Assembly (NCBI GenBank): GCA_913030835.1
Contig: CAJWDP010000001.1
Location: 1 to 64,000 of the forward strand
Length of the DNA: 64,000 bases
Direction of reading: 5' to 3'
From: an uncultured Flavobacteriales bacterium
GTDB lineage: Bacteria > Bacteroidota > Bacteroidia > Flavobacteriales_D > Parvicellaceae
Positions 45,367 through 53,643 of this stretch are shown here, in pieces. The translations under genes were made by a program, and so were the position numbers. The notes beneath the pieces were generated by a model. That model was not told where the DNA came from. It ran no database searches and saw only the letters and a list, made by a program, of their open reading frames with translations. How positions within the stretch are numbered: the stretch's first letter is position 1; each line of letters begins with the position of its first letter.

Positions 45367-47397
45367 ATGAGATTTGCCTTACTGTGCTTAATTCTGATCA
45401 GCATCCTGCAAGCAAATTGCCAAACCAGTTTGTCCGGAGTGGTGAACTCATACTACGCAGTAACGGCACTGAATACTCCTAATGCAACACTCACAGTTTC
45501 ATCAGTTTCCGGAATTAATGTTGGAGACATTTTGTTGATGATTCAAATGAAAGGCGCTTCTATTGACCAATCGTCTTCATCTTCTTATGGAGATGTGAAT
45601 TCATACAATGGGGCCGGGTCATTTGAGCTCGTGGAAGTGTGCGAAATCATAGGAAACGATGTTGTCTTAACAGGACGCCTTGTCAACTCTTATTCAGGAT
45701 CAGGGGCCATTCAGCTTATTTCCTTCCCCGACCTGACTTCCATTAGTATTGATGGGAAAATCGAAGCTCAGGAATGGAATGGAGCTACTGGCGGGGTTGT
45801 TTGTATGAGGGCACAAAACAGCATTACCCTTAACGACAGCATTGACGTGTCGCATCAAGGTTTTAGAGGAGGGGATCATTTGGTTTCACCTTTTGATTGC
45901 AACTTTTTATTCACATTAGACGCCTATGAATACGAGGCATCAACCGGCTATGGAGCCATGAAAGGTGAAGGCATAGCAAACTACACAGTGAATAACGGAG
46001 GTCGCGGACCTCTTGCCAATGGTGGCGGAGGAGGAAACGACCACAATTCCGGCGGCGGTGGGGGATCAAATGCAAGCTCAGGAGGAATGGGAGGTATAAA
46101 CGACGAGCCTTCTACTTTCAATTGTCAAGGAGACTTCCCAGGAGAAGGTGGTAAATCACTTTCGTCCGGCGGAGACAAGGTTTTTCTCGGCGGAGGTGGC
46201 GGCGCAGGCCATTGCAACAGCACATTCAACAACAAAGCAGGCGACGGTGGAGGCATTGTCATTCTCATGGCAAATGAAATCATTGGAAACAATCAAAGTA
46301 TTTTGGCCAATGGAGAAGATGGATTGAGAGGCTTCGGGGATGGAGGAAGCGGAGGAGGCGCCGGTGGTTCTGTTTTGCTTTTTGCCGACAATTTTTCCAG
46401 CACGCTGAACATCCAGGCAATCGGAGGAAACGGAGGAAACGGAAACGGTTCTTACCTGGATGATCTAGGAAATGTGTTCAATACGGCATCGTTTAGATGT
46501 TTCGGACCAGGCGGAGGAGGAAGCGGTGGCTTCGTTTGGTTCAAAGGCGGAACTACACCAGCAGGCGTCAACATCGCTTACCCCGGCGGAGCATCCGGAT
46601 TGGTTTCCAACACTCAGGAAACCGGATGTGACGGCCTTTCAAATGGCGCTACGTCCGGAGAGTCCGGAGTTACTGATCACAATGCCATCGTTCCAACGAG
46701 TAACAAGATCAATACTGCATGTACGGCAAATCCGCAGCTGAATTTAGGTAACGATACCCTGATCTGTTACTCTCAGAACCTTACCCTGACAGCACAATTA
46801 TCCGGCACTTACGAATGGTCAACAGGAGAATCAACCCAATCCATCACTGTTACTGATGCAGGAACGTACTGGGTAAAAGTGAATATTAATGGATGGTTCA
46901 TCTGCGATACAATTGTTGTTACAAATAGTGGTGTAAACGTCGATCTTGGTCCTGATCAAACCATTTGTGGCGACCAAACGATTACACTCGATGCGGGTTC
47001 CGGAGGAACCACCTATATATGGTCCACAGGCGAAACAACTCAATCCATTGATGTTTTAACGGGAGGAGTTTATTCAGTAACTGCTGATGATGGGTATTGC
47101 TTCAATTCGGGAGAAATTACAATTACGGAATGTGTAGAAAATCTGTTCATCCCAAATACTATCACTCCAAATGGAGATGGCGAGAATGATACGTGGATCA
47201 TTGACGGACTGAATAACTATCCCGGCAATCACGTTACTATTATGAACCGCAACGGAATGAAAGTCTACGAGTCCACGGACTACAATAATGACTGGGACGG
47301 TTCTCAATTGCCCGCAGCAACTTACTTTTTCATACTGGACCTTAACGACGGAATAAGCCAATTTCATGGCACCATAACACTAATACGACAACCATGA
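45367..47397 (+). CDS. Glycine-rich secreted adhesin-like protein with CHU_C domain
   Basis: 676 residues from the ATG at 45367 (signal MRFALLCLILISILQANCQ); the frame opens at 45328. The middle (about 46000-46700) is glycine-rich, with runs such as NGGGGGND and SGGGGGSN, like proteins that pack Gly-rich stretches around a beta-helix. Then two Ig-like repeats, both containing a YxWSTGExTQSI core (TYEWSTGESTQSITV and YIWSTGETTQSIDV), and a CHU_C type B T9SS sorting domain (NTITPNGDGENDTWII, NDWDG). The PorP/SprF gene follows with an ATGA overlap, the normal pairing for type B cargo. A TAAATTTA box ends 5 bases before the ATG. Confidence 0.88.
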   Translation: MRFALLCLILISILQANCQTSLSGVVNSYYAVTALNTPNATLTVSSVSGINVGDILLMIQMKGASIDQSSSSSYGDVNSYNGAGSFELVEVCEIIGNDVVLTGRLVNSYSGSGAIQLISFPDLTSISIDGKIEAQEWNGATGGVVCMRAQNSITLNDSIDVSHQGFRGGDHLVSPFDCNFLFTLDAYEYEASTGYGAMKGEGIANYTVNNGGRGPLANGGGGGNDHNSGGGGGSNASSGGMGGINDEPSTFNCQGDFPGEGGKSLSSGGDKVFLGGGGGAGHCNSTFNNKAGDGGGIVILMANEIIGNNQSILANGEDGLRGFGDGGSGGGAGGSVLLFADNFSSTLNIQAIGGNGGNGNGSYLDDLGNVFNTASFRCFGPGGGGSGGFVWFKGGTTPAGVNIAYPGGASGLVSNTQETGCDGLSNGATSGESGVTDHNAIVPTSNKINTACTANPQLNLGNDTLICYSQNLTLTAQLSGTYEWSTGESTQSITVTDAGTYWVKVNINGWFICDTIVVTNSGVNVDLGPDQTICGDQTITLDAGSGGTTYIWSTGETTQSIDVLTGGVYSVTADDGYCFNSGEITITECVENLFIPNTITPNGDGENDTWIIDGLNNYPGNHVTIMNRNGMKVYESTDYNNDWDGSQLPAATYFFILDLNDGISQFHGTITLIRQP

Positions 47398-48335
47398 AAA
47401 AAGCATTCTTAATCTCGGCTTTCCTTGTAGTCTGTTTTGTTGGTGTCGGTCAACAGCTTCCGGTCTATTCTTTATTTGGTGCAAACAAATATGCGCTAAA
47501 TCCTGCGTTCGCAGGATCCGAATACTACTGGGACTTTGCCATTCTGCATAGGTCCCAATGGGTTGGATTCGACAATGGGCCGAGCACCCAGTTATTTTCC
47601 TCACATTCTAGAATTGACGGAACGGCATCCGGCTTTGGCGCAACATTCTATAATGATAGAAATGGTGTAATTGGAAATATGGGGGTAAGTCTGGGTTATG
47701 CCTATCACGTTGATCTGTCTGATGAATTTGAGCTCTCATTTGGGTTAAATGGGTCCTATACTCAATATAAATTGTTTGGTGATCGAGTTTTGCTGCATAG
47801 TAATTCCGACAATTTGCTGAACCAGCATCGAGGCACTTCAGGTGAATTCAACGCTTCTTTTGGCACCTTACTCTATGCCGACAATTTTTATTTCGGAGTG
47901 TCTGCCTTAAATCTGTTCTCCCCAAAAATCGACTATTTCAATGGTGCAAGTACCCCTTTGCAAAGGCACTATTATCTGCAAACCGGCGGAAGGGTTCAAA
48001 TCACTTCCAATGGAGCGATATCAGCTGACATCTTATGCGACTATTTAGCAAACAATCCCTTTCAAGTTGATTTCAGATTCAATTATGAATACGTTGATAT
48101 TTTTAAGATTGGCGCCGGATACAGGTGGACCGATTCTTTTGTTTTGACTGCCGGATTCAAGGTGATCGAAGAGTTGTATCTGAATTATGCCTATGATATG
48201 GGAATTTCCAAGCTCAACTCAGCTCACAGTGGGTCGCATGAAGTACTGCTGAGCTACCGTTTTTATTACAATCCGATCTATAAAAACAGTAAGGCCCGCT
48301 ACAATTTTAAGCGAATCAAAAAACGTGGAGATTGA
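47394..48335 (+). CDS. PorP/SprF family T9SS outer-membrane protein
   Basis: 313 residues with a signal peptide (ending GVGQ). Family start QLPVYSLFGANKYALNPAFAG is diagnostic, then IAILHRSQWVGFDNGPSTQ-type sequence and a beta-barrel. SprF-type proteins are required for secretion or surface attachment of the adjacent CHU_C protein, here the glycine-rich protein at 45367. Its start overlaps that gene by four bases and its stop overlaps the next gene by one. Confidence 0.95.
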   Translation: MKKAFLISAFLVVCFVGVGQQLPVYSLFGANKYALNPAFAGSEYYWDFAILHRSQWVGFDNGPSTQLFSSHSRIDGTASGFGATFYNDRNGVIGNMGVSLGYAYHVDLSDEFELSFGLNGSYTQYKLFGDRVLLHSNSDNLLNQHRGTSGEFNASFGTLLYADNFYFGVSALNLFSPKIDYFNGASTPLQRHYYLQTGGRVQITSNGAISADILCDYLANNPFQVDFRFNYEYVDIFKIGAGYRWTDSFVLTAGFKVIEELYLNYAYDMGISKLNSAHSGSHEVLLSYRFYYNPIYKNSKARYNFKRIKKRGD

Positions 48336-49207
48336 TGAATATGGATCTAGCCCTGCTTGAAGAGGAAATAGGTCGGATTACCGGAGAAAATGTATCCATT
48401 CTTTCTTGTCAGGAATTAACCGGTGGAGACATCAATAGAGTGTATTCAATCGAAACAAACCAGGGTGCAAAGTGTGTAAAGCTGAATTCCGCAATTGACT
48501 TTCCAGGAATGTTTGAAGCAGAGATGAAAGGCCTTTTAGAGCTGAGCCGTAAAAACACAATCGACGTTGCAATACCTCTCGCATGTGGGTCAATAGAAGA
48601 AACGTCATTTCTATTTCTTGAATACATTCATTCGGGTCAGCAACAATCTACATTCTGGATTGATTTCGGCCGAAAACTAGCCAAAATGCATAGGGCTACT
48701 GCTCCGTTTTTTGGCTTGGAGCACAACAATTACATTGGTTCATTGCAACAATCCAATGAGCACCAATCATCCTGGGCAGACTTCTTTATTACTTGCAGAC
48801 TGGAACCGCAAATCAAACTCGCAAATGCACAACGGTTGCTTGATCGAAAAGATCTGGATTACTTTGAGCAATTTTACACGAAGATTCCAGAGCTATTCCC
48901 AAAAGAAAATCCTTCTTTGCTTCACGGTGATCTTTGGCAAGGTAATTTTATGGTAGGTCCAAATGGTCAGCCGGTACTAATAGATCCGGCCGTGTATTAT
49001 GGGCATCGTGAAATGGATGTTTCCATGACTTTATTATTCGGTGGGTTTCCTGGATCTTTTTACGAAAGCTACAATGAACAATGGCCATTAGAAGCCGGCT
49101 GGAGAGACCGTGTTGACTATTGCAATCTCTACCCACTGCTGGTCCATTTAAACTTATTTGGTAACAGTTACCTGCCGGCCATACGGCGAATAATAAAAAA
49201 GTTTTAA
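48335..49207 (+). CDS. Fructosamine/ketosamine kinase family protein
   Basis: 290 residues from the ATG at 48335, sharing one base with the upstream stop (TGATG). The kinase core has LLHGDLWQGNFMVG (catalytic loop) and LIDPAVYYGHREMDVSM (metal site) typical of fructosamine-3-kinases, which phosphorylate glycated amines so that they fall apart. The N-terminal lobe (about 1-100) has ELTGGDINRVYSIET and a KLN Lys. Its coupling to a T9SS gene pair is unexplained. Confidence 0.93.
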   Translation: MNMDLALLEEEIGRITGENVSILSCQELTGGDINRVYSIETNQGAKCVKLNSAIDFPGMFEAEMKGLLELSRKNTIDVAIPLACGSIEETSFLFLEYIHSGQQQSTFWIDFGRKLAKMHRATAPFFGLEHNNYIGSLQQSNEHQSSWADFFITCRLEPQIKLANAQRLLDRKDLDYFEQFYTKIPELFPKENPSLLHGDLWQGNFMVGPNGQPVLIDPAVYYGHREMDVSMTLLFGGFPGSFYESYNEQWPLEAGWRDRVDYCNLYPLLVHLNLFGNSYLPAIRRIIKKF

Positions 49208-49341
49208 CGGACATGTGACTGAATGGCTTTTACTCGTTTATACCAATACACTGCTCTCGATTAATAGCGTGCATGATGTTATTGATAGTCAGTCTGTGAA
49301 TAATTATTGTCGCACTCAATAAATTAATCAAGTAAGCAACT

Positions 49342-49349
49342 TAATTTTG
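49342..49349 (+). promoter_or_regulatory. -7 box of the pseudo-phosphatase/OmpA gene
   Basis: TAATTTTG matches TAnnTTTG and ends six bases before the ATG at 49356. Confidence 0.4.
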
Positions 49350-49355
49350 AATGGT

Positions 49356-51077
49356 ATGAAGTTCCTATTGGTCTTATTTTGTTCCTGTATTTTGTTTCCC
49401 TTGTCTGGTGTTTCACTGCAAGACCCGGGAGATCCGGATTCTGTTGTCAATGAAGTTGACACCATCTGTTTCCGACAAGACTCACTCATTTACATAAATG
49501 ACCCGCGGCATACCTTCTCTACAAATTTTAATTGGCTGGATTCATCCGAGCGTACCATCCTTCCTTCTCCTGAGTTTTATAAAACGCGTTATCAGGAGGG
49601 AGATCTAATGTATAAAGTAGTAGACAATTGGGGCAAGGGGTTTGATTCTCTCTATGGAACAAGGAACCTGAGACCAATACTACATGGTGTTGCTTATCGA
49701 GGTGGAGCGAACAATTATTTTCATGAATCCAAAAAGAGAAAAAACAGCAATCCATTGCCTGCTGATGGAATTGACAATTTATGTGAAGAAGGATTTTCAC
49801 AATCCGTTTATTTGTACCGGACTAATTTTGATTCCGCCCCGCTTACTCACAGTTGCAATTGCTCCAATGGCGGTATCAATCAAATGAAATATGCGCAATA
49901 CGATTATTATGATGAGCAGCATATTTACGACATGCTAAAAATTGTTTATGAAAGTGCCATAAATGATAGCGTTGGGCCTGTTTACTTGCACTGCTGGAAT
50001 GGCTGGCATGCCTCTGGGTACATTTCTGCGTTGATTCTCAAACAATTCTGTGGGATGTCGGATATCGAGGCAACGGCTTATTGGGACCTGGGCACAGATG
50101 GGGCAAATACCAGTCCACGATACAATTCAATTCGTGAGAACATAAAAAACTTTCAGCCCTATCAGGAATTTATGCTGACCAGTGAAAACGGCGAGCGCAT
50201 TTGCCCACCGATGCCGGAGATCATCGACAGCAGCATGCTTTTTCTAACCGTAGAGCACCTGGCCATTGTGCCTGAAGCAATCCCTATAGGAACGATTATG
50301 ATCATGAGCAATGTAAAGTTCGCTCCAAACAGCACAACTCTGCCTGCGGCCGCTTCCAACCCGGACTTGAACTATTTGCTTGATGCACTTCGAAAGAATG
50401 CGGACTTGAAAATAGAGATAGGGGGCCACACGGATAAATCAGGTAAAGCCACAACCAATAAAACGCTATCGGAAAAAAGAGCCCGTTGGGTGCACGACTA
50501 CTTGGTAAAAAATGGGGTTTATCGAGAGCAGCTAACATTTAAAGGTTATGGACACTACAAACCCGCATATACCAACAGAACAAAAGACGGGCGCGCAGCA
50601 AACAGACGAATAGAAATAAAATTGCTTTCCAAAAATAGAGGGAATCAATCACTCTTAGTTGATGAGAGCCCTGCAGATTCATCGTCTAACGAACAGCAAT
50701 TGAAGCTGGAAAACTTACCCACTAGTGAAATAGGAGCGTGCATCATACTGGATGAAGTTACTTTTGAACCGGGTAAATCTGCGATAACAGATTCAAACAG
50801 CACGCAGCTTAAAAATGTTGTTGGCCTCATGAAGGAAAATCCAACCATGATGATTGAGATCGGCGGTTATACAGATAAGTCAGGAATTCCAGAAAAAAAC
50901 CTGTTGATCTCACAAGGCCGGGCGCAAGCTGTTTTCGATTTTCTTATTTCCAAAGGAGTAGAAAAAGAAAGGCTGACCCATGTTGGCTATGGAGATGCAA
51001 AGCCCATCGCGCCCAACAAGTACCGGTGGGGAAGAGATAAGAACAGACGCATAGAGCTTAAATTGACGGCACTGTAA
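49356..51077 (+). CDS. Pseudo-tyrosine-phosphatase domain fused to two OmpA domains
   Basis: 573 residues from the ATG at 49356 (signal MKFLLVLFCSCILFPLSGVS). About 100-285: a dual-specificity-phosphatase-like domain with RPILHGVAYRGGANN at its start and the loop LHCWNGWHASGY. Compared with HCxxGxxR[ST], Cys213 is kept but the essential Arg is Ala219, so catalysis is doubtful. About 315-435 and 460-573: two OmpA C-terminal domains, each with the peptidoglycan-binding set (GGHTDKSG ... NRRIEIKL and GGYTDKSG ... NRRIELKL). Both lie in the periplasm, so the protein probably clamps the cell wall while presenting a binding module. I know no family with this order. Confidence 0.8.
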   Translation: MKFLLVLFCSCILFPLSGVSLQDPGDPDSVVNEVDTICFRQDSLIYINDPRHTFSTNFNWLDSSERTILPSPEFYKTRYQEGDLMYKVVDNWGKGFDSLYGTRNLRPILHGVAYRGGANNYFHESKKRKNSNPLPADGIDNLCEEGFSQSVYLYRTNFDSAPLTHSCNCSNGGINQMKYAQYDYYDEQHIYDMLKIVYESAINDSVGPVYLHCWNGWHASGYISALILKQFCGMSDIEATAYWDLGTDGANTSPRYNSIRENIKNFQPYQEFMLTSENGERICPPMPEIIDSSMLFLTVEHLAIVPEAIPIGTIMIMSNVKFAPNSTTLPAAASNPDLNYLLDALRKNADLKIEIGGHTDKSGKATTNKTLSEKRARWVHDYLVKNGVYREQLTFKGYGHYKPAYTNRTKDGRAANRRIEIKLLSKNRGNQSLLVDESPADSSSNEQQLKLENLPTSEIGACIILDEVTFEPGKSAITDSNSTQLKNVVGLMKENPTMMIEIGGYTDKSGIPEKNLLISQGRAQAVFDFLISKGVEKERLTHVGYGDAKPIAPNKYRWGRDKNRRIELKLTAL

Positions 51078-51106
51078 CTTTCAACTACGATTTTCCAGTA
51101 GTACAA

Positions 51107-51128
51107 AAGAGCTAATTAATTCGCTCTT
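51107..51128. terminator. Bidirectional terminator hairpin between the OmpA-domain gene and ridA
   Basis: AAGAGC (51107-51112) and GCTCTT (51123-51128) with a 10-base AT-rich loop. Read from ridA (minus) the stem is followed by TTTG; read from the OmpA-domain gene it is followed by ATTAAT. The arms are short. Confidence 0.45.
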
Positions 51129-51129
51129 A

Positions 51130-51558
51130 TTAATCAATAGTAGCTATACACTTTAACTCGATACAAATGGGTGATGGAAGCGCATTGACCTCTACGGTCG
51201 TACGACAGGGTTGATTCTCAGCAAAATATTCTGCATACACTTTGTTGTACGTTTTGAAATCTCTTTTCATGTCAGTAAGAAACGTCGTAACATCCACCAA
51301 ATTCTCCCAGGATGACCCTGCCTCTTCTAAAATTAGCCTTACATTATCAAAAACAGATCTACACTGTGCTTCAAAATCAAATGAATCATAATTCCCATTT
51401 TTATCATACGAAAGTCCGGGAATATTAGCTTCCTCACTTCCGGATCCGGGCACTCTTGGACCTACCCCACTTAGAAAAAGCAAGTTTCCCACTTTTCTGG
51501 CGTGCGGATATTTCCCCATTGGCTTTGGTGCGTTCTCTGCATTTACTTTATTCGACAT
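51130..51558 (-). CDS. RidA family protein
   Basis: 142 residues. RidA/YjgF fold: KVGNLLFLSGVGPRVPG, the FDNVRLILEEAGSSWENLV helix and the ending ALPSPICIELKCIATID. RidA enzymes hydrolyse reactive enamine/imine intermediates; the ending and the insert near 40-52 are like the 2-aminomuconate deaminase-type branch. The RidA Arg expected near the C-terminus is seen as RTTVEVNALP. Upstream TAACTTTG (51585-51592, minus) is an exact -7 box. Confidence 0.88.
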   Translation of the reverse strand: MSNKVNAENAPKPMGKYPHARKVGNLLFLSGVGPRVPGSGSEEANIPGLSYDKNGNYDSFDFEAQCRSVFDNVRLILEEAGSSWENLVDVTTFLTDMKRDFKTYNKVYAEYFAENQPCRTTVEVNALPSPICIELKCIATID

Positions 51559-51584
51559 GTTTGGAAGTTTTCATTTTATCTTTC

Positions 51585-51592
51585 CAAAGTTA
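51585..51592 (-). promoter_or_regulatory. -7 box of ridA
   Basis: TAACTTTG on the minus strand, 26 bases before the ATG at 51558. No clear -33 box. Confidence 0.4.
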
Positions 51593-51706
51593 ACCTTCTT
51601 ATGTAAATCGATGTGAAAGCATATCGCTTTTTGTTGTTTTAAGATTAAAACAAATTGAAAATATTTAATTACTTTTCATGACTCAATTTACTTTTTCATA
51701 AACTTC

Positions 51707-52129
51707 ATGATTGATAACCTACCTGCAGATTTCCGACCGGACAGTAATGTTGAAATTCACAAAATGGATTCAAGCTTCGTTTGGTCAGAGGACAACATCT
51801 TTTTTATTCATTCAATGCCGGATATTGATCATACATTAGAACATGCAAAAAGGCAATTTGAATTTTATAGAAACACATACCTTTCCGAAATAAGACCTAA
51901 ACTCCCTATGATCTGTGACGTGCGGATTGCGCGACCCATAAAAAAAGAGGTTCGGGATTTCTATAGCTCAAAATTTGTTGGAGGTCACACAACAAGATTC
52001 GCTTTTTTGGTAGATTCTCCGGTAAGTATGGTCATTGCCAACTTTTTCATTAGCGTTCAGAAGCTTTCTGTGCCGGTACGTATGTTTACAAAACCGAATG
52101 ATGCGATCATTTGGTGCAAGCAAAATTGA
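51707..52129 (+). CDS. STAS-like small protein preceding a HisKA_2 kinase
   Basis: 140 residues, soluble, no signal peptide. The fold reads as a STAS/SpoIIAA-like alpha-beta unit of the type found next to kinases in Bacteroidota: KLPMICDVRIARPIKKEVRD (central strand and helix), FAFLVDSPVSMVIANFFIS (second strand and helix) and the ending PVRMFTKPNDAIIWC. The Ser of canonical anti-sigma-factor antagonists is not conserved. The downstream kinase gene overlaps it by about 32 bases, so they are coupled. It is more distant from the STAS-like pair at 53644 and 54194 than those are from each other. Confidence 0.65.
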   Translation: MIDNLPADFRPDSNVEIHKMDSSFVWSEDNIFFIHSMPDIDHTLEHAKRQFEFYRNTYLSEIRPKLPMICDVRIARPIKKEVRDFYSSKFVGGHTTRFAFLVDSPVSMVIANFFISVQKLSVPVRMFTKPNDAIIWCKQN

Positions 52130-53162
52130 ACTTAGATTGGATCCGAATCTAGATCAAATATTAAGTCGCTTGGCGACAACTTTGTTGGAATCCACCGATG
52201 AATGGCAATCTGTAGTCAAAAACCTACCCATCGATGCATCAACAAAAAACTCATTAGCTGGACTACATAAGGTCATTCACAGCAAGGCTGATTTTCGAAA
52301 ATTCGAAGACCGCATACAAGAAATGCAAGCCGCACTTATGGCCTATGCTAAACTCGAATTTGATTCCGAATTACCATTGACGGGAGCAACGGATTACATG
52401 GAGGCTCTTGCCATCACAATAAACGTTATCGGGGAGGAATTGAAATCCAGCTACCAACTCAATACAGAACAAAAAGCGAAACTCAACGAGGACTCAATTA
52501 AATTAAAAGACCTAAACGATGAATTGATATCATCCTTGACCACTCAAAAATTCTTGACCAGGGAGCTCCATCATAGAGTTAAAAACAACCTACAGTTTAT
52601 ATCTTCCCTTTTGTGGTTTCATATTAAGGATACAAGTAATGAAGAATTACATGAGGCGTTTTCTTCGCTTGAAAAACAAATAAATGTGATTGCAGAGGTT
52701 CATGAGCTGATGTTGAAATCGCGGGAAGACAATGCTGTTGAACTCAAAGAGTATATTACTGCACTAGGCTCATCCATTATTGCAGCAAGTCCAATAAAAG
52801 GCGAATTACTTGTGTTAGGTGAAACTGTAGATATCAATTCAGAGTGCGCCAATTATCTTGGGATCTGCATGAATGAATTGATCACCAATACGATAAAGCA
52901 TGGGTGGTCAAAGTTACCCTCCGAAGAAAATCGTGTGTTAACAATTTCCATTTCAGTGGATGAAAACGATCTTTCGATTCATTATCAGGAACAAGGATCT
53001 AACTTCGATTATAAATACGAGACTCGGGGAATTGGGTCAGAGTTATTGGAAAAATTGTTATTCCAGCAGCTTCGAGCCAAATCCACTACTTGCGAGGATG
53101 ATCTTGGTTGCCAAAAGTTTGTGATCGGCAAATCGTTTTGGGGACCAATAAAACGCCCCTAA
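52098..53162 (+). CDS. HisKA_2-family soluble histidine kinase with a degenerate ATP-binding site
   Basis: 354 residues from ATG 52098 (52101 is equally possible; the frame opens at 52035 inside the upstream gene). No transmembrane helix. About 95-150: a helical stretch with MEALAITINVIGEELKSSYQ, a known linker in Bacteroidota kinases. About 150-215: HisKA_2 dimer/phospho helix with the RELHHRVKNNLQF H-box (His158/159). About 255-354: HATPase with N-box MNELITNTIKHGW. The G1 box reads HYQEQGSNF where active kinases have DNGxG, so ATP binding may be impaired. Convergent with the receiver gene downstream. Confidence 0.85.
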   Translation: MMRSFGASKIELRLDPNLDQILSRLATTLLESTDEWQSVVKNLPIDASTKNSLAGLHKVIHSKADFRKFEDRIQEMQAALMAYAKLEFDSELPLTGATDYMEALAITINVIGEELKSSYQLNTEQKAKLNEDSIKLKDLNDELISSLTTQKFLTRELHHRVKNNLQFISSLLWFHIKDTSNEELHEAFSSLEKQINVIAEVHELMLKSREDNAVELKEYITALGSSIIAASPIKGELLVLGETVDINSECANYLGICMNELITNTIKHGWSKLPSEENRVLTISISVDENDLSIHYQEQGSNFDYKYETRGIGSELLEKLLFQQLRAKSTTCEDDLGCQKFVIGKSFWGPIKRP

Positions 53163-53187
53163 ATCGAACCTATTCCATTATCAGCAT

Positions 53188-53205
53188 GTAAATGGGACCG
53201 TTTAC
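53188..53205. terminator. Possible terminator hairpin between kinase 1 and the receiver gene
   Basis: GTAAATG and CGTTTAC pair around GGAC (7 pairs including one G-T). No T-run in either direction, so support is weak. Confidence 0.25.
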
Positions 53206-53208
53206 CAA

Positions 53209-53583
53209 CTAAACTTGCTCTTCTTCCCTCCCTTGACGAAGAAGCTCAATCGCTGCAATCACATTGTCTTCATTAAATGGTTTGGTAATATAAGCAATAG
53301 GGTTCGTCTTCAATGCGCTGCTCATCGTGGCTCGGTCACTATTGGCCGTTAGGTAAACAAATGGAATGTCATTTTTATCTAACGATTTACTAATATCAAT
53401 TCCGCTTTCTCCCCCAGACAATCGTATATCCAACAAAGCAATATCCGGACAAAGCACTTTTATTGAATTGGCAACGGTTTCAGTAGTATCGGCAATTCCA
53501 GTCACATAATACTCGTTCTTTTCAAGAACATATTTGATGTAGTTGGCAATAAGTACATCATCTTCAATTATTAAAACTTTCAT
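53209..53583 (-). CDS. Single-domain response regulator (receiver only)
   Basis: 124 residues from the ATG at 53583 (MKVLIIEDDVLIANYIKYV). Receiver pocket: EDD, phospho-acceptor Asp in IALLDIRLSGGES, Thr in FVYLTANSDRA and Lys in AYITKPFNEDN. No output domain follows, so it acts by protein contact or as a phosphate shuttle for the neighbouring kinases. It is convergent with kinase 1 and divergent from the STAS-like gene at 53644, with which it shares a compact promoter region. Confidence 0.92.
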   Translation of the reverse strand: MKVLIIEDDVLIANYIKYVLEKNEYYVTGIADTTETVANSIKVLCPDIALLDIRLSGGESGIDISKSLDKNDIPFVYLTANSDRATMSSALKTNPIAYITKPFNEDNVIAAIELLRQGREEEQV

Positions 53584-53589
53584 AACCCA

Positions 53590-53635
53590 CAAATATGCAT
53601 TATTTGGTGATTAAACACAAACTATATTAACTTTG
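53590..53635. promoter_or_regulatory. Back-to-back promoters of the receiver and STAS-like genes
   Basis: Plus strand: TTTG (53603-53606), 21 bases, TAACTTTG (53628-53635), 8 bases to the ATG at 53644. Minus strand: TTTG (53618-53621), 20 bases, CATATTTG (53590-53597, one mismatch), 6 bases to the ATG at 53583. The two promoters interleave, and the TGATTAAACAC element (53608-53618) lies between them. Confidence 0.55.
53608..53618 (+). repeat. Shared 11-base element TGATTAAACAC, copy 1
   Basis: Identical copies lie at 54082-54092 and 54627-54637, each upstream of a different gene of this signalling cluster. Here it sits between the -33 and -7 boxes of both divergent promoters. Confidence 0.6.
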
Positions 53636-53643
53636 ATTCGCAA

